From contig OX940863.1 in the NCBI GenBank assembly GCA_954871525.1, forward strand, positions 2,890,001 through 2,954,000: a DNA stretch of 64,000 bases. The letters are read 5' to 3'. The notes under the pieces were generated by a model that made no database searches, was not told where the DNA came from, and was given only the letters and a program-made list of their open reading frames with translations. The stretch is from Parietaria judaica. Lineage: Eukaryota > Streptophyta > Magnoliopsida > Rosales > Urticaceae. The translations under genes and the position numbers were made by a program. The number at the start of each line of letters is the position of its first letter. Positions within the stretch are counted from its first letter, which is position 1. This document shows, one piece after another, positions 45,331 through 57,219 of this stretch.

Positions 45331-47673
45331 ATACTATATGATCTTAAAAATAAAATAAAAATAAGAAAATTCATAAATGACAATGTTTCTAAATAATCTA
45401 TGGGTATGGTAATTAGTTATTGTAAAAAAAAAAATTGAGAAAATATAAAACAATGGTTAACAAACATAAATATTAATATCTATTTTATTCTAGATAGCTG
45501 TGAAACATCGTAACTATTAATTTTAGAATCATAAATTTTAGTTTTAACTTATATATATTTAAATATTTGCACTTGTTATGATGTGCATGCAATTTTTGAA
45601 TAACTGCCAAATAGCACCACTCAAGAGTATCAAAGCATTATATTTATTGTATTTATTTTCAAAATGAAAATTGCTCAGAACTATGGCACTAAATGCAAAA
45701 ATTCATGATTATCTATTGTGTTAGTTAGCCATATTCTTAAGTTTGAGTGGCTGCACGTGCTATCAGTGGTGCTAAGTGCTAACATAGCTCCGCTATATAC
45801 ACACTATTCTCTTTTTAACTCAAGCATATTCATAGAAATCTATATTTATCTTGGTACACAAAAATCTCATTCAATAATTCATTTTTAATTCCCTGAGTGT
45901 CACACCTAGTTGTCATGTGGTGGTTGATCTAGAAATAGTTCCTAGTATTTGAAGGAAAAAAAAAAAAGGATGAATAATTGGTATTGGCTCACTATACTTG
46001 TCACATTTACTATTTTCAAATTGATTTATTGACTTGCATTGGCTGTACGGCGTTATGATAATAGCTAATAGACCTATTATTGGAAAATTAATCGAGTGAT
46101 ATTATTGGGAACTTTGTATAAGTGTACAGTATCTCTTGTTTTATAAATGTACAGAAATAATTTTTACCCCATATTATTAAGCTCGTGAAAGGAGAATTAT
46201 GGTTCTACAATTTACTGATTTTTTTTTTTTTGGCTTTAAATGGTTTATATGTATTCTTTACATTTCAATAATCTTAGTCCTTTTTTTTTTCTTTCCTTTA
46301 TTCATTCATAAGCCGTCAAATATGACGATAATACTCTCATACTCTGACTATAGATACTTGTTTTCATCTAAAGGTAATGGAAATAAAGAACCGTAATGCA
46401 TGTGTATAATATAGAGATTTACGGCAAAAAAAAAGACATATATATATATATATATATTGCATATGTCTAATGATATAATTTTTTGGCAAAAGTTTTAAGT
46501 TTTTCCATTAACTCTTTATCGTGAAGTTTTACGGAAAATTAATTATGATTTACACGGTACTATAGTTTATACTTTATACATTGTAGAGCACACTTTGCCT
46601 ACCATACAAGAACTTAGTATTCGTTGTCAAAAATTTTAGAGTTATTGCAACTCATATGTAATTAAAAGAGGATGAAAACGTGAAAGTATCATACGTCGCC
46701 ACTTAAAACGTCACGATAGAGATCACTTTACAAAATATTTAATCACGCTAGAAAAAATTGAATATTACTTTTTTTTTGTTTGTAATATGCGAGTATTATT
46801 ATCGTAAATTATATATATATATATTCTGGCTCTTGAGGTCAGCATAGAGATCAAGAATGGGAGTGAGATTATCTTGAATGATGTAAGAGAATTTATGAAG
46901 ATATTTGGTTGGACCATCATATCATTTATTACACCACTAAGCCAAGTTGAATGAGGTTTCTAAAACTAGCAAAGACGTATCATATCATGATCATCTATAT
47001 ATATTTATGTCTCCAAAATAAGTGTACTATATATTCAAGAATCAAGACTGAGCCTGTATATATGTATATATATATATATACACACACACATATATATATA
47101 TTTATTTCACGGCAAGAAGAAAAAAAAAGAATTATTTGCATATTAATTTAGAGTTTTCCCATGTGGATGCATTTATTAGATAGATATTCTGTAATTTTAA
47201 AAAATAGTATTTTAAATCGTAATTGTACACGACAAATGATTTATTAAACCGAGTTTAACATCTTAATTGTTATTAGCTAGACTCATTAATGGCTTATCGT
47301 GGAGAATTAATTTGAGCAAGTAATGTGTTGCATACACAAGTTAAATATTTTATATATATAAAAAAGTAAGGGTCAATGTACAACTTTTTGAACTACAAGT
47401 GGTATTGATGCTAAAAATTAAATTTGATGGGTCAATCAAAGTGCACTTAGGATAAATTATTATACGTAACTTTTGGATATGAATTCGTTCATATCAAAAC
47501 AAAAACGTGGCAGCTTTTACGAGATATATGATTCATGAAATATCTACTTTCCATCTAAGTCAATCTCAACATATTTATTGTGCCTTCCTCATTGGAATAA
47601 GATCAATCCCTCTCTCTCTCTCTCTCTCTCTCCTCACAACTTTTTCTGGGTCTCTCTTCTTCACTCTTTTGAA
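45331..47673. other. Intergenic region between PUP copies 1 and 2
   Basis: 2.3 kb of AT-rich DNA with small (TA)n/(CA)n tracts (46438-46458, 47060-47100). The final 100 bases form a leader with a (CT)n run (47611-47632) before PUP copy 2. No gene seen. Confidence 0.5.
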
Positions 47674-49086
47674 ATGGGATCACAAGCTCAAGAACTGGAA
47701 CTCAGCATCAAAGGTGTATATATCAGTAAGTTCCATACGTATATGATGAGTGTTCATGCATAGGAAATTATTTTATTAATTAATTTAATATTATTATTAT
47801 TTCTCTTCAAGTCACTATTTTTACGAGATGATCACGATAATATATACTCACAAGCCTCAAATCACTGTTGAAAAGTTATTATAATATATGTAGTTCATGC
47901 ATTAATATAGCACATTCAATAAGATATTCAAAGATTCATGTTGAGATTTCTTACTATAATATTTTACTATAATTTAATTCATGTCTCTGTAGCTCCTCGG
48001 GAGCAAAGCAAAGTAGTGTCCGATCACAACCAAGCAAGAAGCCTAAACCACAAGCGAAGGACCATGACGTGGTGGATCCGAATCGCGGCCTACTCGGTCC
48101 TCCTCCTCGCCACGCAGTCCGTCGCCACGCTTCTCGGCCGACTTTACTTCGACAAAGGCGGGAAGAGCAAATGGCTCGGAACGCTGTCTCAGCTCGTCGG
48201 CTTCCCCGTCCTCTTTCCCTACTACCTCTTCTTGGCCACAAAGAAAAAGTCAAAGTCAAAGTCAACGATCGCCGCCACTGGAGAGCCCTCCAAACGGGTC
48301 CTTGCCGCCATCTACGTAGTCCTCGGGTTGATCATAGCCGCAGATTGTTACTTATACTCCGTCGGGCTGATGTACCTTCCCGTGTCGACGTTCTCGCTGA
48401 TCTGCGCTTCGCAGTTGGCCTTCAACGCGGTTTTCTCATTCTTCATCAATTCGCAAAAGTTCACGCCCTACATCGTCAACTCGCTTGTGCTCCTCACCGT
48501 CTCCTCTGTGCTTCTCGTCTTCAACTCCGAGGACGAAGGCTCCCAGCAAGCCGGAGGAGGCAAGTTTGTGCTCGGGTTCGTGTGCACAGTTGGCGCGTCC
48601 GCCGGGTACGGCCTCATGCTCGCGCTCACGCAGTACTTCTTCGACAGAATACTCAAACGCGAGGATTTTCGCTCGATCCTCGACCTGATCACGTGGGAAT
48701 CTCTCGTGGCGAGCCTTGCGACGGTCATTGGGCTCTTCGCGAGCGGCGAGTGGCGAGGCATAGGCGCGGAGATGCACGCGTTCCAGCTCGGGGAGGCGTC
48801 GTACGTGCTGACACTGACGTGGACAGCGGTGGCGTGGGTGTTGTTCAGCGTGGGGAACGTGGGGCTGATTGTGGAGGTGTCGGCGCTGTTCTCGAACGCG
48901 ATCGGGGTGTTGGGTCTGCCAGTGGTGCCGGTTTTGGCGGTCTTCTTCTTCGGGGAGAAGATGGACGGGCTTAAGGTTGTTGCCATGCTGTTGGCGATCT
49001 GGGGATTCGCTTCGTATGTGTATCAGAACTATCTTGATAGCTTAAACAAAAATGGAGATGTTGAGAATGGCGATGAAGAGCACTAG
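47674..49086 (+). CDS. PUP: Purine permease family transporter, PUP copy 2, 2 exons
   Basis: Exon 1 (47674-47713) encodes MGSQAQELELSIK. Exon 2 (47993-49086) continues APREQSKVV and carries the membrane part: 377 residues. Family blocks: LLGRLYFDKGGKSKWLGTL, VSTFSLICASQLAFNAVFSF, FINSQKFTPYIVNSLVLLT, and the C-terminal VVPVLAVFFFGEKMDGLKVV with WGFASYVYQNYL. A KKKSKSKS basic loop lies between TM2 and TM3. It has the same intron phase and position as the other copies. Strongly GC-rich third positions. The nearest Arabidopsis relatives by recollection are the At4g182xx PUP group. Confidence 0.94.
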
Positions 49087-50097
49087 CGATGAATTGCTTT
49101 GTGATATTTGTTCTCTTTTTTCCTTTCTCAAGAATGATTACAAACCCAATTGAATTAGCTAGACGATAGCTTTTTTAGTGGTGAAATCAGAAGTGGAACC
49201 GAGACCGGAACCGGGCTTTTTTCGGCCTGCTCATGGTTAAGCAAGCAGGGTCTTCGTGAACCAGGCCCGATCGCGGTTGTTTAGTTGTACAGTTCCATTT
49301 ACAGGGAAATAAAATTTAGTGTAGTTATCAACCAAGAGCTTTTGACACGCGAAAGAAAATATTTTTGAAGGAAACAGATGATTCAAAATAAACGACAAAT
49401 GAAAGAAAACGACAAGTTTATGAAAAATGACAACCATATCGAGAAAAAAAACCGCATTTTTAGTGTTATTAGATTGAACGTCAAAATTATAAACGACAAG
49501 AAACGACAAATATGAGTCGACCTTACGACAAAACTATATTTTGCGAAGAACACGACATGAACTTTAAAAAAGATAGAGATTAGAAGCACAGCTTCACTAA
49601 ACACAATTTTGAAACATTTAAGATAAAAGCTGAGAAAACTGCAAGAGTCGAACGAGTTTACGAATATTATGAAAATTACTCGAAAGATAAACACCCAAAT
49701 ATTAAAGAAAATGTATTCTGCGAAGAAACGACAGGTATTCAAAACAGATCATCAAACGACAGGCGGATCTGAAACAAAACAGAGAAACGACATGAAAGAT
49801 ACAACATATTGAACTGACATGTAATGTATGTCTAATTGTCTATCATAAGCAAAGAACAGCTTATCATTAGGTAATGAAGTTCAATCTCAGAGACATAAAG
49901 ATGTATTGGTGTTGGTATTCTTTGAAATATCAGTATGAACAAAAATATCGCCCCGTATATCTATTCAAGGTTAGCTTTTACAATTACCGTCATGGAAGAA
50001 ACTGACACGGGTGAAATTCCCGGGCTCGAACTCTTCTCTGCTACTTATCTTTTCATTAAATTAAGAAGTTATACTGAAAAAAGAAACACGTGACATA
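49087..50097. other. 3' flank of PUP copy 2 with dense AAACGACA cluster
   Basis: After the 3' UTR, 49390-49792 contains at least seven AAACGACA octamers plus near-copies (see next entry). The rest up to ALG14 is the probable 3' UTR of ALG14 and AT-rich DNA. A minus-strand open frame at 49383-49742 runs through the cluster; its product has no recognisable domain. Confidence 0.5.
49390..49792 (+). repeat. Cluster of the octamer AAACGACA
   Basis: Exact AAACGACA at 49390-49397, 49408-49415, 49491-49498, 49501-49508, 49726-49733, 49754-49761 and 49785-49792, with near-copies (TACGACA, CACGACA, AATGACA) between them, all on one strand at irregular spacing. It is not a simple tandem repeat and not CRISPR-like, since spacing varies from 10 to over 200 bases. 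Confidence 0.8.
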
Positions 50098-51457
50098 CTA
50101 CATGAGGCGACCCACATAATTAGTTTGGGGGTATTTCTCTTTCAACTGCGGCCATTGCACGAAGAACTGATCAGCAATGCGTAATTTGTAAAGAATCAAG
50201 CCGCTAAGAGACAGTCTCTGCACTCTCGCTATACTTTCAACGTAAAAAATGGACGACCATCGAACCCCTATTATCTGCATAGGAATTAGAAAGGTCCCAA
50301 TTTACTTAATCTAAGTTTTGCAGGGCGACAAATTAAAGGGGTTGAAAAGGGAGTAAGTCTAACCTTGAAGAAGAAGGCGATTGCACAAAGTGGAACGCAA
50401 GTCCCGGGACCGTTGCAAAGAATCTATGATTGACAGATATTGATTATGAATGGTCAGAAATAAATAAATGGTAATAGAATTAAGGATTAAAGCGTCAAAA
50501 TACACAGAAGCGATGAGGATAGAATAGTACCACTTGAGGTCTGATTCGAAGCATCAGCCAGAACCCGTGAGCCAGTGCGACTATCGTCGTCCAAACAGAG
50601 GTAATATACGATTGACCAACCTCCCTACTTCGGTATATCTGCATATACTGTAGACTCTCTGCTACCTTTTCTTTAGCCTGCGTTCATATACGATTCTTAT
50701 TTAAAAAATCGCCGGACTAGACTACCAAAATCAAAAGGAAAAAATGCCCAAGCACATTCGGAGAGGGTAGTTCAGCTATAAATTATGAAAAGTTTCTACA
50801 TTTTTCAACCAAAAGTGAACTACCGAAACAGTTTTCAACTTCTCATAACATCTATCACGCTCAAGTAATGTCTATACGTAAAGGCCAATCTCTCAGCAAC
50901 AACATAACATAATGCCTCAGCTTCAAGAACCCGCCCGCAGAACCGAGCGATTGGTCACCGTTTCAGCCACGAAGCATAACAAACCTAAGAATTTTACTTT
51001 AGAAGTGCATCAAAAATGCTGCTTAATTCCTACTTGAAGTTGAAACACAGCTCAAACCCAAAAACATCATAAGAGTCAGAAATAACCTCATTGGACACGG
51101 AATTCTCGAACAAGCGAGCTTTCTGGAGGCTCATATTGTCGGTGGCGGCCGCGATGTAGAATCGGGGAGCGAACCTCTCCGTCTGGAGAGCCTTCAAAAG
51201 GTTCAGCATCTCAGCAGTGTGACCGCCTGAAAAAACGTACCAAAATCGAACAATTTTTATCGAAACACTTCAGAACACAGAGTAGAGAAGCGAAAATTGA
51301 GCTCACCTGAACCCAGCACAATTAGGGTTCGGACTGGTGCTTGAGACCTTCCACTGCCTTTCAATGGCTTCCCAGTCTGCCATACCACGTAGACGAGTCG
51401 AATCGAGATCGCCACTACGCCGATCGTCAAGAGACTGATCGCTAAGCAGAATGACAT
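50098..51457 (-). CDS. ALG14: UDP-N-acetylglucosamine transferase subunit ALG14, 5 exons
   Basis: ER membrane anchor that recruits ALG13 to add the second GlcNAc to dolichol-PP-GlcNAc in N-glycan synthesis. Exons: 51457-51307, 51226-51087, 50677-50531, 50423-50364 and 50274-50098. They sum to 675 nt, 224 residues. The N-terminal membrane span is MSFCLAISLLTIGVVAIS. Then come VRTLIVLGSGGHTAEMLNLL (Rossmann-like GSGGHT loop formed across the first intron), RFYIAAATDNMS, NGPGTCVPLCAIAFFFK, and the tail GVRWSSIFYVESIARV ... ADQFFVQWPQLKEKYP. The open frame continues upstream to 51589 without another credible start. It lies opposite to, and between, PUP copies 2 and 3, as the ALG14-PUP neighbourhood is recalled from Arabidopsis chromosome 4. 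Confidence 0.95.
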
Positions 51458-51769
51458 AGCTGCGAAATTCTCGGATAATTCAGCCAAATCTGCAAAATCC
51501 CATGGAAGATTCGAAGCAAGATGACAAAACAGAGAATTGAAAGCAAAACCTCTTGACGAGACTGAATCGATCAACTCATCAAACGACACCAGCTAGATGT
51601 GCGAGGAATCAAGATTCCAAGAGCGATTCCAAAGATTCCATCTCTCATTCGATTATACAAATTACAATGCTTGTTAGATTAGATAAAATAAGTAATTTTA
51701 TACTAAATATCTATAATCTTTTATTTCGTTGAATTTTACTATGTTCATGAGTTGAGATCGTTTAGGTTA

Positions 51770-52370
51770 TTTCCAGCAAGGTTCTAAATATCGATATCGT
51801 TTCGCACTCTCCAATTTACGGATATATCGCTTGCCAATGGGCATGCCGTTGGATAAATCCGAAGAAAAAGATATATCGCTTGCTGAGAATATCGCATAAT
51901 TTCGCGGATATATCGCATGCCGATCAAAATATCGACGGATATTTCCGAAAATATTTTTAGTATTTCAATTATATTTTTATATAGTTTCTAAATTACCAAT
52001 TTAATAAATATGACACATAGTTATAGCCTAAAAAACACTCATAAATCATAATATAACACAAACATATAACATAAAAGTCATACCTCGTAACATAATATCG
52101 ACATAACATAAAATAAGCTAGGCATTGTAATAAAGTCATAGAGTACAAACATATATATGAAGCACGATTTTAAATGCTGATATCGATGTCGTTTCGCACT
52201 CTCTATTTTACGGATATATCGACGTTTGCCGACAGATAAATGTGAATAAATGGATATATCGATTTTCTACGAATATCGTATCGCACTTCTCATTTTCTGG
52301 GCATGTCGTGGATATATCAAGGACATATCTGGATATTTAAAACGATGATTTCAAGTATCGTTTTTGTTAT
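51770..52370. repeat. Degenerate interspersed repeat with ATATCG-rich sub-repeats
   Basis: The phrase TATCGATATCGTTTCGCACTCTCCA (given here only by position, about 51789-51813) recurs in altered form at about 52180-52205 and again at about 52270-52290 (ATCGTATCGCACTTCTCATT). Each copy is followed by GGATATATCG words. The outer ends TTCTAAATATCG (left) and GATATTTAAAACG (right) are roughly inverted, so this may be an old DNA transposon with internal duplications. No coding capacity. Confidence 0.5.
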
Positions 52371-53193
52371 CAAAGTTTTCCTCCGCAACAAGTGAGTGAC
52401 ACATTCAATAAATTTAAAGCCAAGTCACTATTAAATTGATTAAGACTCATTTAAGAAAATCATATTTGATAAAAATTATATTACTAAGCGTCATTCATCA
52501 GTGTTGAAATTAAATAATTGTTGATTGATATCATATGGCAACTCGACATACCAGTTATTTAAGCTGACACCATGAGAAGATTATAAATTAAAATTTTGTT
52601 TTGTATATAAATATAATTTTTTTTTTTTCAAAAGCATCATCTTGAGCTGACTAAGGAATGTCCTGAATCCTGATAAGATGATAAAATTGGAGAAAAGTTT
52701 ATTCAAGAACCATCCCTTTTCTTTTCTTTCCATATCATAAACATGACTTTCGTCTCTTTTATTAGCACATATGATTTGTTGTGTTGTGTTGTGTTGATTT
52801 AATTTAACCGGTCACGCGTGGCGCGGTTATATACTAAATCGTCGATCGATCGTAACCGTCTTTTCGGGTCGAAAGCTGCAGCTTTTAGATAGATTTTTAT
52901 CTGACAAACACATAAGCCAATCAATTTGAGGCACTTGTCTAAAATACATTTAAAGGAAAACTAAAATCGAATTATACACGTTTCTTTATCCTCCCGTTTT
53001 AAAATAAGACTTCGTGATCACAAACATTTTTTTAATGGTGGTACTACGGCGTTAGGTAGTGGGGAATCACTGCAGATGTTATTTTCATGACGTTGATTAT
53101 TCTCTTATTTATTTTAATGCGTAATTTACAATTATTTGACAATAACTAGTTCTTATAATATTGCTCTCTTGGCTCACTGTTTCTTCATTTTCC
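52371..53193 (+). promoter_or_regulatory. Upstream region of PUP copy 3, duplicated at PUP copy 4
   Basis: From about 52950 the sequence matches the region upstream of PUP copy 4 (about 55440 onward), in words such as ATTATACACGTTTCTTT, TTCATGACGT/TTCATGGATGACGT, GATTATTCTC and TTTTAATGCGTA. The promoters of copies 3 and 4 therefore share descent. The part before 52950 is AT-rich, with a (TGTGT)n-like run at 52778-52795. Confidence 0.6.
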
Positions 53194-54537
53194 ATGGAAG
53201 AAACTGACTCTCTCAGACTCAGCATCTTAGGTAAGCCTCAGATGATTTGTTCATATTCCAGCTGGATGCGAAAATCCGGTTACGAAGCCGAGAACCGCAG
53301 ATACTCGGGTTCTTTTTTCTCTCTTTTAATTTTGGGTAAAACCGGATACTGAATCGGTTCGAGATGCCCGGAAACCAGTTTCCTACAACTTATTTTTATA
53401 GGCTTATTATTGAGTCGATTAATAGTTGATGAAATAATGTTTTAATCTTCTTTACCAGCTCGGGACGCCATAACCGTTGAAGTGAATTCTCCGAAAAACT
53501 ACTTGCGATGGCTCAAAGTGGGCGTTTTCGCGTTCTTCCTCCTCACCGGCCAATCCGTGGCAATGCTTTTAGGAAGATCGTACTATGAGAACGGCGGAAA
53601 CAGCGAATGGATGGGAACACTCACTCAGATTGCCGGTTTTCCGATCCTCCTTCCCTACTACTTATTTTCCGGCTGCAAGCCCGGGATAGCTAGCGATTTC
53701 CGATCGGGGACCGATAATTTCATGAAACTCGGAGTTGTATGTTTCTCTCTCGGCATTGTTCTATCCCTGGAATGTTTTCTGTACTCCATTGGGCTAAAGC
53801 ACCTTCCCGTCTCCACCTACTCGCTAATCGCGGCGACGCAGTTAGCCTTCAACGCCTTCTTCTCGTTCTTCCTCAACTCTCAGAAGTTCACACCTTACGT
53901 ACTCAATTCCCTGGTGCTTCTCACCATCTCCTCGGTGCTCATCGCGTTCCAGGCCGACTCGGAAAACAGCGACGGAGGTTCAGAACGGAACTACACAATC
54001 GGGTTCGTCTCCACTGTAAGCGCTTCCGCTCTGAACGGGCTGTTTCTCTCCCTGACGCAGTTTTCCATAGAGAAAGTTCTGAAGAGGGAGAGTTTCTCGG
54101 TCGTGATGGACATGACGGTGATACAATCGCTCTTCGCCACGTGTCTGGCAGTCGTGGGGCTTTTCGCTAGCGGGGAGTGGAAGGGCTTGACGGCTGAGAT
54201 GTACGGGTTCAGGTTAGGGAAGGCGTGGTACGTCGTGACCTTAACGGGGACGGCGATATCGTGGCAGGCTTTCTTCGTCGGCTCCGTGGGGCTGATTCTC
54301 GAGGTCTCGTCCCTCTTTTCGAATTCCATAAGTGTGGCGGGTTTACCGGCTGTCCCGGTTCTGGCTGTCTTCTTCTTCCACGAAAAAATGAATGGAATAA
54401 AGATAATGGCGTTGATATTAGCTGTATGGGGATTCGTTTCGTATGCATATCAGAAGTACCTTGACAGCCACGGCACCAAGATGCAGAACGGCTCTGAGAA
54501 TGGAGAGCCCGAGCATTCGTATAGGATCATAAGTTGA
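53194..54537 (+). CDS. PUP: Purine permease family transporter, PUP copy 3, 2 exons
   Basis: Exon 1 (53194-53230) encodes MEETDSLRLSIL. Exon 2 (53459-54537) starts ARDAITVEVN and holds ten hydrophobic spans: 371 residues. Family blocks: LLGRSYYENGGNSEWMGTL, VSTYSLIAATQLAFNAFFSF, FLNSQKFTPYVLNSLVLLT, KRESFSVVMDMTVIQSLFAT, and AVPVLAVFFFHEKMNGIKIM. It is almost the same as PUP copy 4 in the membrane domain and clearly more distant from copies 1 and 2. It differs from copy 4 by a shorter intron (228 against 434 bases) and by a different linker just after the splice. Confidence 0.94.
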
Positions 54538-55231
54538 GTGTATGGAAAGATGTATTTCAATTCAAAGCTGCATAACAGTATACGATCACCACTTGACACC
54601 TATATGAATGCATTACAGTATAGTTTTTTTTTTTGTTTTTTTTTTTTATACAGCCAAAACATAGTCTTAAACCGGGCGGGCGGGGTAGGTCTAGGAAAAC
54701 ATAACATAGTCTGACCTTTTTGACAAAAATGGGCCTAATTCGTGAAAAAAAAAAAAAACAGGGGAGGGGTGGGGCAAACCCCCCTTTTTTTTTTTTTACG
54801 AGCCGGGGCGGGTGAGTCTGGGCCGGCCCGGCCCAATTGAAATCTCTGTATATAACTCTAGTTTTATTTTTACAAAAATATATCATCTATTTAAAAAAAA
54901 AATACTAGTTGTCAATGTTAGAAATATTAATATAGTATGTAATCATACTAGTAAATTATATTTATAGGGTATATTTTAGTTGCTTGTGAAAATAAAGAGT
55001 ATATTTGTGAAAAATGAAAAAAAAAATGGTATAAAACTGCAAATATGGTCCCTTTGGTAAGTCTAGTTTTCCACGATACAGGTTCAAACAATTTAACTCT
55101 TTTGCACCGTGACATAGTTGATAGTTTACAAGAAAAATCTCATAATACTCACCGTTGAAGAATTCATTAGATTCTCTTTCAAAAAAAAAAAAAAAAAAGT
55201 ATCCATTAGACTCTGTTTCCTCATCTTTTAC
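54538..55231. other. Intergenic region between PUP copies 3 and 4
   Basis: It holds T-rich runs, a GC-rich patch (54660-54840) with poly-A/poly-T blocks that looks like TE debris, and a run of about 19 A at 55179-55198. That run is flanked by imperfect copies of CATTAGACTCTGTTTCC/CATTAGATTCTCTTTC. No complete gene. Confidence 0.45.
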
Positions 55232-55271
55232 ATGGACGAAGCAGAGCCACAGAAACTCAGCATAATCATGA
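55232..55271 (+). pseudogene. Orphan PUP first exon (relic or alternative first exon)
   Basis: ATG GAC GAA GCA GAG... encodes MDEAEPQKLSIIM and ends in phase 1 at a good donor (A|GTAAG). Length, phase and sequence style match the first exons of the four PUP genes (37-40 nt, phase 1, QxLxLSI core). No second exon follows before PUP copy 4's own exon 1 at 55667. It could splice in frame to the copy 4 second exon at 56138, or be the remains of a lost PUP gene. Confidence 0.6.
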
Positions 55272-55666
55272 GTAAGTTGAAATTGAATGAATAATTATTG
55301 ATTGATACGACAGCTAGAGTCATGTCCGTTTTCTTGTCCCTGTTCATTATGCTAAACATAATAGTTAATCATTCAAGATTATTGTATCCGTCTATTTTTA
55401 TTGGGTTCTCTCAAGTAAATTGTAATATATGAATTTTTTGTTTAAAAAAATTGAATTATGATTATACACGTTTCTTTTCTTCATTTCCCGTTTTACAAAG
55501 GTTTTTATTTTCGCTAGTCGTACTCGTTAGGTTGTGGATACACACACACAGTAACGCACTAAATTATTTAGTTAAGTAAGATATCCTTTTCATGGATGAC
55601 GTAGATTATTCTCATCTCTATTTTAATGCGTAGTTTTATTATATTCATTGTTTCTTCATCGTTTCC

Positions 55667-57219
55667 ATGGAAGAAACTCAACCTCTCAGACTCAGCATCT
55701 TGGGTAAGTCAAATCATTGTATTTGATCTTGAAATTCACACAAGATATATTTGTTCAATAACTTTACAAAGTAAAAGGGGTTGCGAATTTATGCTTATGG
55801 TTTCATGTTCTATCAGATTCTGGCAACCAAGTAGTGATTTACGAGGCATAATCTTGTTCTTTGTTCATCACGGATTAAGCACCCAACATTACGTGGCTCT
55901 GTGAGTTTCCGTTCGTGTTCGGATTGAGAATTTGGTGACGCATTTATGCGTAAATTTGGGTAATTAAGGGACTATTTCGACTAAAATACTAATTTTGGGG
56001 GGTACTTATGCCGCAAATATTCTTATTAATAAGTTGGATCAAACAATTACAAGCAATTAGCTATACATTGCAAGTATGTAGGGAATACTTGGACAATAAT
56101 ATACTGATCATTGAAACTGCAAATCCTTCTCTGCCAGATCAGGACGCCAATGACGAGAGTCCTCTTCCTCAGCTCGGAAACTATTTGCGATGGCTCAAAG
56201 TGGGCGTTTACGCGTTCTTCCTCCTCACGGGCCAATCCGTGGCGCTGCTTCTAGGAAGATCGTACTATGAAAACGGCGGAAACTGCGAATGGATGGGAAC
56301 ACTCACTCAGATTGCCGGTTTCCCGATCCTCCTACCCTACTACTTCTTTTCCGGCTGCAAGACCGGGATAGCTAGTGATTTCCGATCCGGGACAAAGAAT
56401 TTCATGAAACTCGGAGGTGTATGTTTCTCTCTCGGCACGCTTCTAGCCCTGGAAAGTTTTTTGTACTCCGTTGGGCTCAAGAACCTTCCCGTCTCCACCT
56501 ACTCGCTGATCGCGGCGTCACAGTTAGCCTTCAACGCCTTCTTCTCGTTCTTCCTCAACTCTCAAAAGTTCACGCCTTACGTACTCAATTCCCTGGTGCT
56601 TCTCACCATCTCCTCGGTGCTCATTGTGTTCCAGGCCGACTCAGAAAACAGCGACGGAGGCTCGGAACAGAATTACACGATCGGGTTCATCTCCACTGTA
56701 AGCGGTTCCGCTCTGAGCGGGCTGATTCTCTCTTTGACGCAGTTTTCCATCGAGAAAGTTCTGAAGAGGGAGAGTTTCTCGGTCGTGATGGACATGACGG
56801 TGATACAATCGCTCTTTGCCACCTGTCTGGCGGTTGTGGGGCTTTTTGCCAGCGGGGAGTGGAAGGGCTTGACGGCTGAAATGTACGCGTTCAGGCTAGG
56901 GAAGGCGTCGTACGTCATGACCTTAACGGGGACGGCAATAGCGTGGCAGACTTTCTTCGTCGGCTCAGTGGGGCTGATCCTCGAGGTTTCGTCCCTCTTT
57001 TCGAATTCCATAGGCGTGGCGGGTTTGCCAATTGTCCCGGTTCTGGCTGTCTTCTTCTTCCACGAAAAAATGAACGGAATTAAGATAATAGCATTGATTT
57101 TAGCTATATGGGGCTTCGTTTCGTATGCTTATCAGAAGTACCTTGACAGCTACGCCTCCAAGGCCCAGAACGGCGCTGAGAATGGAGAACCCGAGCTTTT
57201 ATATACGAACATCAGTTGA
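55667..57219 (+). CDS. PUP: Purine permease family transporter, PUP copy 4, 2 exons
   Basis: Exon 1 (55667-55703) encodes MEETQPLRLSIL. Exon 2 (56138-57219) begins DQDANDESPLPQLGNYLRWL: 372 residues. The acceptor at 56136-56137 (CTCTGCCAG) is chosen because it alone restores phase; upstream codons that stay open to 56008 are intron. Blocks are as in copy 3: LLGRSYYENGGNCEWMGTL, VSTYSLIAASQLAFNAFFSF and IVPVLAVFFFHEKMNGIKII, with the tail AQNGAENGEPELLYTNIS matching the copy 3 tail in design. The intron holds about 200 extra bases compared with copy 3, so an insertion there is likely. Confidence 0.94.

Noticed and set aside
48069..48974. 301-codon frame overlapping PUP copy 2 in another phase
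   Set aside because: Arg-rich shadow frame; the PUP frame has all family motifs.
49390..49792. CRISPR-like array from repeated AAACGACA words
   Set aside because: The repeat unit is only 8 bases, spacing is irregular and the DNA is a plant nuclear genome.
51458..51589. Longer ALG14 start at 51589
   Set aside because: The extension lacks family similarity and the protein from 51457 begins directly with the expected membrane anchor; it remains possible as a minor form.
56008..56137. Upstream extension of the PUP copy 4 second exon
   Set aside because: The open frame continues by chance through the intron; the acceptor at 56137 joined to exon 1 restores phase and the family N terminus.
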